A stretch of 5,304 bases of DNA, taken from contig CAMZIS010000096.1 in the NCBI GenBank assembly GCA_947307285.1, positions 1 to 5,304 of the forward strand, given 5' to 3'. The notes below the pieces were generated by a model. The model worked only from the letters and a program-made list of their open reading frames with translations, made no database searches and had not been told where the DNA came from. Position 1 is the first letter of the stretch; each line of letters opens with the position of its first letter. A program made the position numbers and the translations under genes. The stretch comes from an uncultured Peptococcaceae bacterium. Its GTDB lineage: Bacteria > Bacillota > Dehalobacteriia > UBA4068. Below, piece by piece: positions 1 to 4,119 of this stretch.

Positions 1-292
1 AGACCACGGGCCGCATGCCGTCGTTGCAGCAGTTGATGCAGGTGTTGCTGCCCTCCTTGAGCCAGCGTCCGTCGTAGATGTCCGTGCCGCCGGAGGACAG
101 GGCGAACACGTTGCGGCTGATGCAGGCCCAGGCGTCTTCGCAGCCGAAGCCTTCCGGCCGTTTGTTTTCCTTGCATTCATAGACCTGACCCACCTCGAAG
201 AAGGGGCAGGGCTTCATGGTCTTGGAGCCGTACTCAGCGGCCAGCTCGGGATAGAATTCCTTTTTCAGCACTGTTACGCGGACTTTTTTCAT
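1..292 (-). CDS. TIGR04076 family protein, C-terminus cut by window edge
   Basis: The 97 residues present begin MKKVRVTVLKKEFYPELA and match my recollection of the TIGR04076 family: a KVTV-KKEFYPELA start, a CPFFEVGQ-like segment, a Cys-x5-Cys stretch with Trp (C51, W55, C57), and a closing segment C85-x2-C88-C89-NDGMRPVV. Family members are usually about 90-110 residues, so only a few residues should be missing. Cysteines at 29, 40, 51, 57, 85, 88 and 89 suggest metal binding or redox chemistry, but no function is established for the family. The start is supported by AAAGGAGG at 302-309, nine bases upstream of the ATG. No signal peptide or membrane helix is visible, so it is probably cytoplasmic. 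The gene upstream on the same strand is another cysteine-rich protein, DUF2284. Confidence 0.85.
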   Translation of the reverse strand, partial: MKKVRVTVLKKEFYPELAAEYGSKTMKPCPFFEVGQVYECKENKRPEGFGCEDAWACISRNVFALSSGGTDIYDGRWLKEGSNTCINCCNDGMRPVV

Positions 293-351
293 TCTCGGCA
301 GCCTCCTTTGTTTTGTCTGGTCTTGCTATGCGGAAAACTTTGTTTTCGATA

Positions 352-380
352 TTTATAGCATACTATAAAACCGCGCTAAA
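352..380 (-). promoter_or_regulatory. Putative promoter with overlapping palindrome upstream of the TIGR04076 gene
   Basis: Read on the minus strand, TGCTATAAA (360-352) is an extended -10 element with 5 of 6 matches to TATAAT. A weak -35, TTTAGC, lies 17 bases upstream (380-375). Transcription would start near 345, about 50 bases before the ATG. The -10 sits inside a perfect inverted repeat, TTTATAG-CATA-CTATAAA (352-369), which could be an operator or chance AT symmetry. Confidence 0.5.
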
Positions 381-390
381 AGAAAGGAGG

Positions 391-426
391 TTTTGCCGCT
401 GCAGACAGAAAGATTTTGCGGCTGCA
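391..426. repeat. Short imperfect direct repeat in the gap after the DUF2284 gene
   Basis: TTTTGCCGCTGCA (391-403) and TTTTGCGGCTGCA (414-426) match at 12 of 13 positions and start 23 bases apart. They lie between the DUF2284 stop codon and the promoter of the TIGR04076 gene. The same stretch can form only a weak 5-bp hairpin (GCCGC/GCGGC), so no convincing terminator is seen for the DUF2284 gene. Function unknown. Confidence 0.3.
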
Positions 427-438
427 ACCGTCCGCCGT

Positions 439-1011
439 TCACGGCAGCAGCAAAGCCGCCACCAACGTCAGATATTCCGGCAGCCGTCCTTCCGAAGACC
501 AGAGCAGAGGAGTGTCCAGCAGCTCGGAGGCGGTGCGGCCCACGTCGCCGCCCAGTGATTCCAGGGAATGCCGCAGATGCTCCGGGTCGCGGCAGGGCTT
601 GCCCTCGCGCCGGGTGCAGTTGCCCTCCCCGCAGCGGTGGCAGGAGCCGGGCAGCAGTGCCAGACTGCCGGGCGTCGCCGCTTCCAGAGTGAACAGCTCC
701 CGTTCCATATAAGCCCGCTCCCGGTACAGGGTGCCGCGCAGCAGCTGCCCCATCTGCTCTTTATCGTAGCGGCGCTGGCGCAACTCCGGCCCGAAGGTCA
801 GCTTGCGGCAAAACAGCTGCATGCGGCTGTATTTTTGCCACAGCTCCTCCACGGAGAAGTCGTAGGGCGGGCAGGACCAGACCTTGCCGTAAGCGTCGCA
901 CTGGCGGCAATAGGCCAGAAAGCGGGGCGGGTCCACATAGCTGGCGCAATAGTCGGCCACGCCTATCTCAGCCGAGAGACGGGTCACTTGGTAGGAGCTG
1001 CTCAGTTCCAT
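439..1011 (-). CDS. DUF2284 family putative metal-binding protein
   Basis: A 190-residue cytoplasmic protein with the hallmarks of DUF2284 (predicted metal-binding proteins). The first cluster is C35-x2-C38-DAYGKVWSCPPY, with C47 in the SCPPY motif. The second is C124-x2-C127-x4-C132 followed by GKPCRDPEHLRHSLESLGGDV, with C140. Further cysteines are C22 and C68. The paired clusters suggest a bound metal or iron-sulfur centre; the biochemical role of the family is not established. An in-frame ATG at 1035 gives 198 residues, but AAGGAG at 1019-1024 lies inside that extension. It is correctly spaced for the tandem ATGs at 1014 (4 bases) and 1011 (7 bases), so 1011 is preferred. It follows the XRE/membrane operon on the same strand but is separated from it by a terminator, so it should have its own promoter. 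Confidence 0.88.
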   Translation of the reverse strand: MELSSSYQVTRLSAEIGVADYCASYVDPPRFLAYCRQCDAYGKVWSCPPYDFSVEELWQKYSRMQLFCRKLTFGPELRQRRYDKEQMGQLLRGTLYRERAYMERELFTLEAATPGSLALLPGSCHRCGEGNCTRREGKPCRDPEHLRHSLESLGGDVGRTASELLDTPLLWSSEGRLPEYLTLVAALLLP

Positions 1012-1018
1012 CATCGGT

Positions 1019-1024
1019 CTCCTT
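1019..1024 (-). promoter_or_regulatory. Ribosome binding site that decides the DUF2284 start
   Basis: AAGGAG on the minus strand lies 7 bases before the ATG at 1011 and 4 before the ATG at 1014. The upstream in-frame ATG at 1035 has no comparable site: it is preceded by AACGAAAC. The longer reading would place this site within coding sequence. Confidence 0.7.
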
Positions 1025-1040
1025 CGTTCCGTCATGTTTC

Positions 1041-1084
1041 GTTAAAAGAATTAACCCTGCTGCAGGCCAAATCCTGCCTGCAGC
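1041..1084. repeat. Two inverted repeats in the DUF2284 upstream region
   Basis: Two symmetric elements lie between the terminator at 1106-1139 and the DUF2284 start. GTTAA-AAGAA-TTAAC (1041-1055) is a 5-base arm palindrome. GCTGCAGG (1059-1066) and CCTGCAGC (1077-1084) form a perfect 8-bp stem with a 10-base loop. The region must also hold the promoter of the DUF2284 gene, but no clear -35/-10 pair stands out. The elements could be an operator, a leader hairpin or an interspersed palindrome; nothing in the window decides between these. Confidence 0.4.
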
Positions 1085-1105
1085 GGCGATTTTGGCGTTC
1101 GCGGC

Positions 1106-1139
1106 AATAAAAAACCGCCGCAGCGAAGGCAGCGGCGGT
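1106..1139 (-). terminator. Intrinsic terminator of the XRE/membrane-protein operon
   Basis: On the minus strand an 8-bp GC-only-but-one stem, ACCGCCGC/GCGGCGGT (1114-1121 with 1132-1139), closes a 10-base loop and runs straight into TTTTTTATT (1114-1106). It starts 17 bases after the stop codon of the membrane-protein gene. The plus strand has no T-run after the stem, so termination is one-directional. Confidence 0.88.
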
Positions 1140-1156
1140 CATATTATTCAAGCAGG

Positions 1157-1624
1157 TCAGGCTTCTTCGCCCTCCGGCTCCGTTTCCATGGCGCGGACCT
1201 TCTTTTTATAGAAGGAAGCGGACAGGCTGAGCGTGGCGAAGCACACCACAGCGGTGAAGATGAAAGTGAAGACAAAAGTGGCCAGGGCGCCGGGCAGAGA
1301 GCCGAAATTGCGGTAGACGGGGATGGCGCAGAAGACGCCTGCAATGAGGCCGCCGATGAGAGAGACCAGCAGATTGGTCTTGGGGTCGGACTTCAGCCGC
1401 CGGTCCCAGATGCCGTTGCGCAGGCACTGCACGGCCACCCAGACGCTGACCGGCAAAAACACGGCGAACTCGCCCGCGGCCAGCCAGATGTTTTTGCCGC
1501 TGAAAAAGGCGATTTGGATCATCATGGCCAGGAAAATGCCCCAGAAAAAGAGCCAGAACCCGGTGTGTTCGATCTGTTTGAGTTTTTGTTCCTGCATTTC
1601 GTCCAGATTGTTTTTAAGCTTCAT
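1157..1624 (-). CDS. Four-helix integral membrane protein, DUF6773-like, partner of the XRE regulator
   Basis: A 155-residue protein with a charged cytoplasmic N-terminus (MKLKNNLDEMQEQKLKQIEH), four hydrophobic helices at about 22-41, 46-66, 84-104 and 111-135, and a charged C-terminal tail rich in Lys then Glu. The pattern resembles small Bacillota membrane proteins such as DUF6773 that are encoded next to a YozG-like XRE regulator; I assign the family only tentatively, and no enzymatic motif is visible. An ATG at 1633 would touch the GGGAGG site with no spacing; the ATG at 1624 is nine bases from it and is preferred. The gene overlaps the end of the XRE gene by 11 bases, so the two are translationally coupled and share its promoter. 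A strong terminator follows. Possible roles are sensing an envelope signal for the regulator, or being the membrane target whose expression it controls. Confidence 0.8.
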   Translation of the reverse strand: MKLKNNLDEMQEQKLKQIEHTGFWLFFWGIFLAMMIQIAFFSGKNIWLAAGEFAVFLPVSVWVAVQCLRNGIWDRRLKSDPKTNLLVSLIGGLIAGVFCAIPVYRNFGSLPGALATFVFTFIFTAVVCFATLSLSASFYKKKVRAMETEPEGEEA

Positions 1625-1826
1625 CTTCTTCATCCTCCCAGAATAATTCGTCTAATGTTTTCCCCAGCGCGCGGCAGATGGCCCTGCACAGCCGGATGGT
1701 GGGGTTGTATTCTCCTTTTTCGATGGCGTTGACGGTCTGGCGGGAAATGCCCACCGCCTCCGCCAGGGCGCCTTGGGTCATGTCTTTTTCGGCCCGGGCG
1801 GCTTTGATCTTCAAGTTTTTCGCCAT
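1614..1826 (-). CDS. YozG-like XRE family transcriptional regulator
   Basis: A 70-residue, single-domain helix-turn-helix protein. The HTH spans about residues 16-37: MTQGALAEAVGISRQTVNAIE, with recognition helix SRQTVNAIEKGEYNPT. This is the signature of the small XRE (Cro/CI-like) regulators typified by Bacillus YozG, which are normally 65-75 residues, so it is full length. The C-terminus is strongly acidic (FWEDEEDEA). The start is set by AGAGG at 1834-1838, seven bases before the ATG. It is the first gene of an operon with a four-helix membrane protein, which it overlaps by 11 bases. A strong promoter lies immediately upstream, and two matching inverted half sites flank the promoter core and start codon; autorepression is the simplest inference. 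Such proteins bind DNA as dimers; the signal is unknown. Confidence 0.93.
   Translation of the reverse strand: MAKNLKIKAARAEKDMTQGALAEAVGISRQTVNAIEKGEYNPTIRLCRAICRALGKTLDELFWEDEEDEA
1634..1639 (-). promoter_or_regulatory. Ribosome binding site inside the XRE gene that decides the membrane-protein start
   Basis: GGGAGG on the minus strand is directly followed by ATGAAGAAGATG. The first ATG (1633) has zero spacing and the second (1624) has nine bases, which favours the second. The site is embedded in the codons for the XRE C-terminal residues Trp-Glu-Asp. Confidence 0.65.
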
Positions 1827-1859
1827 ATGATCACCTCTGGGTATAATGTAACATATGGC
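1822..1859. repeat. Inverted CATATG half sites bracketing the XRE promoter core and start codon (putative operator)
   Basis: GCCATATG (1822-1829) and CATATGGC (1852-1859) are perfect inverted copies separated by 22 bases, centre to centre 30 bases or about three helical turns. Each contains the palindrome CATATG. One lies in the -35/-10 spacer of the XRE promoter and the other covers its start codon. Binding of the XRE protein at both would block transcription, so this is a candidate autoregulatory operator (inference). Confidence 0.5.
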
Positions 1860-1873
1860 AAATAAAATGTCAA
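1845..1873 (-). promoter_or_regulatory. Strong sigma-A type promoter of the XRE operon
   Basis: On the minus strand a perfect -35 TTGACA (1873-1868) is followed after 17 bases by TACATT (1850-1845) preceded by TGT, giving an extended -10. Start of transcription is expected near 1838. That leaves a leader of only about 12 bases, which places the AGAGG ribosome binding site at the very 5' end of the mRNA. Confidence 0.75.
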
Positions 1874-1949
1874 GTATATTTTACAAAAAGATTTTTATTT
1901 TTGTCATAATGTCGTGCGATTATCTGCCAAAGGCTGCATTTCGGGCAGG

Positions 1950-1984
1950 AAAAAGGACTTTGCAGAGAGTCTGCAAAGTCCTTT
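1950..1984 (-). terminator. Intrinsic terminator of mscS with a perfect 15-bp stem
   Basis: Bases 1952-1966 (AAAGGACTTTGCAGA) and 1970-1984 (TCTGCAAAGTCCTTT) are exact reverse complements around a 3-base loop. On the minus strand the stem ends in TTTTT (1954-1950). It begins 29 bases after the mscS stop codon. No T-run follows the stem on the plus strand. The rest of the gap from 1874 to 1949 is AT-rich with no gene. Confidence 0.9.
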
Positions 1985-2012
1985 GGGATCTTATATGCTA
2001 TTGCGTTCGGGC

Positions 2013-2807
2013 TTATTCCGACAGCACCCGCACCGCCGGGGCCTTGACGCCGGCCGCGGCAAAGGCTTCCGTGCCGGACTGGGTCAGGTCGAAATACACG
2101 TCCCAGTAATCCGCGTTCTTGCACCAGGCGCGCACGGTGTACTCCATGGCCTCGTTGGTGCCGCCGCTGAGGCGGGCGAAAGGCGCGGGCTCGTCCAGCA
2201 CCTGAGGGTTGTCCTTCATAACCTTCATCAGCAGGTCCTGGATCTTGGCCGGGTCCTCGCCCTTGGCGCAGCTGAAGACCAGGTCCACCCGGCGCAGGGG
2301 CTCGCTGGAATAGTTGACCACGTTGGCGTTCATCAAAGAGCCGTTGGGCACGGTGATGCGCCGGTTGTCCAGGGTCATGAACACGGTGTAGAACATGGTG
2401 ATCTCTTCCACCGTGCCTTCCACGCCGGCCGCCTCCACGTAATCGCCGACTTTGAAGGGCTTGAAGATCATCAGCATCAGGCCGCCGGCCAGGTTGGACA
2501 AAGCGCCCTGCAAAGCCAGGCCGATAGCCACGCCGGCGGAGGCCAGCACGGTAACTACGGAAGCCATGGGCACGCCCAGGATACTGATGATGGACACCAC
2601 CAGCACCACGTAGAGCAGGATCTTGAGGAAGCTCAGCGCAAAGCTTTTCACCGAAGCGTCCAGCTTATCCATGGCTTTGCTTTTCTTCAGCACGTGCAGG
2701 AGTTTCTTGATGATGAAGCTGCCGACGATGAATACTGCCAGCGCCAGCAAGATCTTGCCGCCTACGGCAGTAGCCATGTCCACTAAATTAGATGCCCAGT
2801 TTTCCAT
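2013..2807 (-). CDS. mscS: MscS family small-conductance mechanosensitive ion channel
   Basis: A 264-residue inner-membrane channel, slightly shorter than E. coli MscS (286). It would form a heptamer that opens under membrane tension to release solutes during hypo-osmotic shock. Helices are at about 17-39 and 58-83. The pore helix at about 84-114 carries the Gly/Ala-rich ASAGVAIGLALQGALSNLAGG signature, then KPFKVGDYVE entering the beta domain (about 118-170, with GTVEEI and ITVPNGSLMN matching the family). The C-terminal alpha/beta vestibule ends at VRVLSE. AGGGAGG at 2818-2824, ten bases before the ATG, supports the start. It lies 62 bases after the peptidase-like gene on the same strand. 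A promoter candidate is present in that gap but no terminator, so partial read-through from upstream is possible. A strong terminator follows. Confidence 0.96.
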   Translation of the reverse strand: MENWASNLVDMATAVGGKILLALAVFIVGSFIIKKLLHVLKKSKAMDKLDASVKSFALSFLKILLYVVLVVSIISILGVPMASVVTVLASAGVAIGLALQGALSNLAGGLMLMIFKPFKVGDYVEAAGVEGTVEEITMFYTVFMTLDNRRITVPNGSLMNANVVNYSSEPLRRVDLVFSCAKGEDPAKIQDLLMKVMKDNPQVLDEPAPFARLSGGTNEAMEYTVRAWCKNADYWDVYFDLTQSGTEAFAAAGVKAPAVRVLSE

Positions 2808-2838
2808 GATACATTAACCTCCCTGTTTGTTTGATATA

Positions 2839-2866
2839 TGTATAAAACCAAATAAACGACTGTTAA
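2839..2866 (-). promoter_or_regulatory. Putative mscS promoter
   Basis: On the minus strand TTAACA (2866-2861, 5 of 6 to TTGACA) is followed after 16 bases by TATACA (2844-2839, 4 of 6 to TATAAT). It lies in the 62-base AT-rich gap upstream of mscS. Spacing is acceptable; the match is moderate. Confidence 0.45.
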
Positions 2867-2869
2867 CGG

Positions 2870-3580
2870 CTAAGTGATACGCCGCACAAGGCCGATATTG
2901 CTGACCAGCCAGGTGCTGTGGGTCTTGACGTAGTCGTCGTATTCCCGCCGGTTGATGAAGTATTCCTTGCCCCAGGAGGAGATGCGCAGCCATTCCTCGT
3001 CCATGCCGGTGATGGTGACGAAGTGGGCCTTGGTGGAGACCACGGGCCGGTAGCCTTCCAGATGCCGCACGTAAAAGCGCAGCTTGTGCCGGCCCCAAAA
3101 GGCGGGGAAATTAGGCCCGATGGCCAGCGTCCCCGGGATGTCCGCTTCCAGCATCTCCTGTATATGCTGCCAGAAATCCCGCTTTCCCAGCTGCCAGCGC
3201 ATGCGGTAGGGCAGACCGTAGCGGCGGCAGTAGCGGTTCAGCCCCCAGGTCAGCTGGAACCCGGTGAGGCCGAAATGGGGCATCACCTGCATATAGCGGC
3301 GCTGCAGAGCGTCGCAGCGGCGGCCGAATTCGGCGGCGGGGATGGGGTCTTCCCGAGCCAGCTCGGCAAAGGGCCCCCTGTCGCAGCCCTCGGCGTAGCG
3401 TCCCAGATAGAGCAGGATATTGGCGGCGCAGATCACCCCGCAGCCCATCTTTTGGGTGTAGGTCCGGGTCAGCAGCTTCTGGCTGCCCCCGTAATAGACG
3501 CGGACCCCGTCGTTCACGAAAAAGAAGGGATGCTTCAGGGAAAAAACCGTGTCCCTGGCTTGCTCATCGAAAAAATCCAT
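2870..3580 (-). CDS. Uncharacterised protein with papain/C39-like cysteine peptidase arrangement
   Basis: A 236-residue soluble protein that I cannot assign to a named family. The order of key residues resembles a papain-fold cysteine peptidase: Q43, then C47 in KMGCGVICAANILLYL (Cys-Gly followed by a helix), then H186 in AHFVTITGMDE (a beta-strand His), then ISSWGKEYF (200-208), which resembles the NSWG motif of papain-type enzymes with Ser201 in place of Asn. C51 is an alternative nucleophile. There is no signal peptide or membrane helix, so it would act in the cytoplasm. The frame is open upstream to 3784, but the extra 68 codons run antisense to the TPP riboswitch and its promoter and are unlikely to be coding. 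The ATG at 3580 has no ribosome binding site; a promoter just upstream would start transcription at or next to this ATG, suggesting a leaderless mRNA. It is transcribed divergently from the thi operon. A catalytically dead member or a transglutaminase-like role is also possible. Confidence 0.75.
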   Translation of the reverse strand: MDFFDEQARDTVFSLKHPFFFVNDGVRVYYGGSQKLLTRTYTQKMGCGVICAANILLYLGRYAEGCDRGPFAELAREDPIPAAEFGRRCDALQRRYMQVMPHFGLTGFQLTWGLNRYCRRYGLPYRMRWQLGKRDFWQHIQEMLEADIPGTLAIGPNFPAFWGRHKLRFYVRHLEGYRPVVSTKAHFVTITGMDEEWLRISSWGKEYFINRREYDDYVKTHSTWLVSNIGLVRRIT

Positions 3581-3586
3581 ATAAAA

Positions 3587-3615
3587 ATAATAGCATGAAA
3601 CGCGGCAAAGTACAA
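3587..3615 (-). promoter_or_regulatory. Promoter predicted to give a leaderless mRNA for the peptidase-like gene
   Basis: On the minus strand TGCTATTAT (3595-3587) is an extended -10 with 5 of 6 matches. A weaker -35, TTGTAC (3615-3610), lies 17 bases upstream. The usual 6-7 base offset puts the transcription start at about 3580-3581, exactly at the ATG, which has no Shine-Dalgarno sequence. Confidence 0.5.
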
Positions 3616-3659
3616 TCCGCCCGTGGCTGATCTGAACCATTTTTACGCAAGATACAGGA

Positions 3660-3687
3660 CTCCGCCCCTTGCAAAACGGCGGCGGAG
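3660..3687. repeat. Inverted repeat overlapping the thi promoter -35
   Basis: CTCCGCC (3660-3666) and GGCGGAG (3681-3687) are perfect 7-base inverted arms around 14 bases that contain the -35 of the thi promoter. No T-run follows on either strand, so it is not a good terminator. It could be a protein-binding site or chance GC symmetry. Confidence 0.35.
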
Positions 3688-3697
3688 GGTGTATATT
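3669..3697 (+). promoter_or_regulatory. Promoter of the thi operon
   Basis: TTGCAA (3669-3674) and TATATT (3692-3697, 5 of 6 to TATAAT) are separated by 17 bases. Transcription should begin near 3704, a few bases before the first paired base of the TPP aptamer, as expected for a riboswitch leader. Confidence 0.65.
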
Positions 3698-3710
3698 AAA
3701 CTCAACAAAA

Positions 3711-3797
3711 ACAGGGGAGCTTGTGCAACAGGCTGAGAGGAAGGTGTGACCTTCGACCCTTTGACCTGATTTGGGTAATGCCAACGTAGGAAGCCTG
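3711..3797 (+). promoter_or_regulatory. TPP riboswitch aptamer (THI element)
   Basis: The two conserved blocks of the THI element are present: GGCTGAGA (3731-3738) and ACCCTTTGACCTGATTTGGG (3756-3775) continuing TAATGCCAACGTAGGAAG to 3793. Stems can be drawn by eye: P1 CAGG/CCTG (3712-3715 with 3794-3797), P2 through GGG/CCC, P3 GCTTGT/ACAGGC (3719-3724 with 3728-3733), a P3a arm GAAGGT/ACCTTC (3740-3745 with 3749-3754), and P5 TTGG/CCAA. It binds thiamin pyrophosphate and would turn off the thiSGH operon downstream, through the terminator at 3816-3845. Confidence 0.96.
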
Positions 3798-3815
3798 CCA
3801 TAGCGTTTTTCTTAT

Positions 3816-3845
3816 GGGAAGCGACCTCGGGCCTGCTTCCTTTTG
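3816..3845 (+). terminator. Intrinsic terminator, expression platform of the TPP riboswitch
   Basis: GGAAGC (3817-3822) pairs with GCTTCC (3835-3840), extendable by a G-U pair, and is followed by TTTTGTGTT. An identical GGAAGC at 3789-3794, at the 3' edge of the aptamer, can pair with the same GCTTCC as a competing antiterminator (AGGAAGC with GCTTCCT, 7 bp). TPP binding would hold the upstream copy in the aptamer and let the terminator form. The U-tract is short, so termination may be incomplete. Confidence 0.75.
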
Positions 3846-3866
3846 TGTTATTCCGGGAGGTGCTAC

Positions 3867-4061
3867 ATGCTGAAGATAAACGGCGAAAGCCTGGACCTGG
3901 CCGGCGTCACCCTGGCCGCCTATCTGGCGGACAGCCCCTTCGACGCCCGGCGCATCGCGGTGGAGCGCAACGGGGTCATCGTGCCCAAAAGCGCCTACGA
4001 CGCCACCGTCCTCGCCGACGGCGACGTGATCGAGATCGTCAGCTTCGTGGGCGGCGGCTGA
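3867..4061 (+). CDS. thiS: Sulfur carrier protein ThiS
   Basis: A 64-residue ubiquitin-like protein of normal family length. Its C-terminal Gly-Gly (VSFVGGG) is adenylated and converted to a thiocarboxylate that delivers sulfur to ThiG. Typical features are the MLKINGE start, the central VERNGVIVP strand (32-40), and the DGDVIEIVSFVGGG end (51-64). It ends in three glycines, one more than the minimal GG. GGGAGG at 3855-3860 lies six bases before the ATG; an in-frame TTG at 3843 falls in the terminator T-tract and is rejected. First gene of the riboswitch-controlled thiSGH operon. No ThiF adenylyltransferase is in the window; it would be expected further downstream or elsewhere. Confidence 0.95.
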   Translation: MLKINGESLDLAGVTLAAYLADSPFDARRIAVERNGVIVPKSAYDATVLADGDVIEIVSFVGGG

Positions 4062-4119
4062 CAGGTCGCGGCGTACAGAGCAGAGCATAACACTATTATA
4101 TAAAAGAAGGTTGATACGA

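Noticed and set aside
568..1110. 180-codon plus-strand frame opposite the DUF2284 gene
   Set aside because: Antisense to a recognised family and running through the inverted repeats into the terminator region.
1842..1847. Perfect TATAAT on the plus strand
   Set aside because: The best -35 at correct spacing (TTCGCC, 1819-1824) is poor, and no plus-strand gene follows before the convergent mscS terminator. It is the complement of the XRE promoter region.
1880..1910. TTTACA and CATAAT as a plus-strand promoter
   Set aside because: The spacer is 19 bases and there is no downstream plus-strand gene; likely chance in AT-rich DNA.
1914..2786. 290-codon plus-strand frame opposite mscS
   Set aside because: It is antisense to a confidently identified channel and crosses its terminator; its His/Gly/Gln-rich content is typical of a shadow frame.
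2918..3598. 226-codon plus-strand frame opposite the peptidase-like gene
   Set aside because: The minus-strand frame has balanced, aromatic-rich protein composition and conserved-looking motifs; the plus frame has neither and no ribosome binding site.
3581..3784. N-terminal extension of the peptidase-like frame up to a start at 3784
   Set aside because: It runs antisense through the TPP aptamer, the thi promoter and an AT-rich promoter region, and no ribosome binding site supports the upstream starts.
4062..4119. Internal promoter between thiS and thiG (TATTAT at 4094-4099)
   Set aside because: No acceptable -35 lies 16-18 bases upstream (GCGTAC region); the AT-rich stretch is better explained as an open ribosome binding region for thiG.
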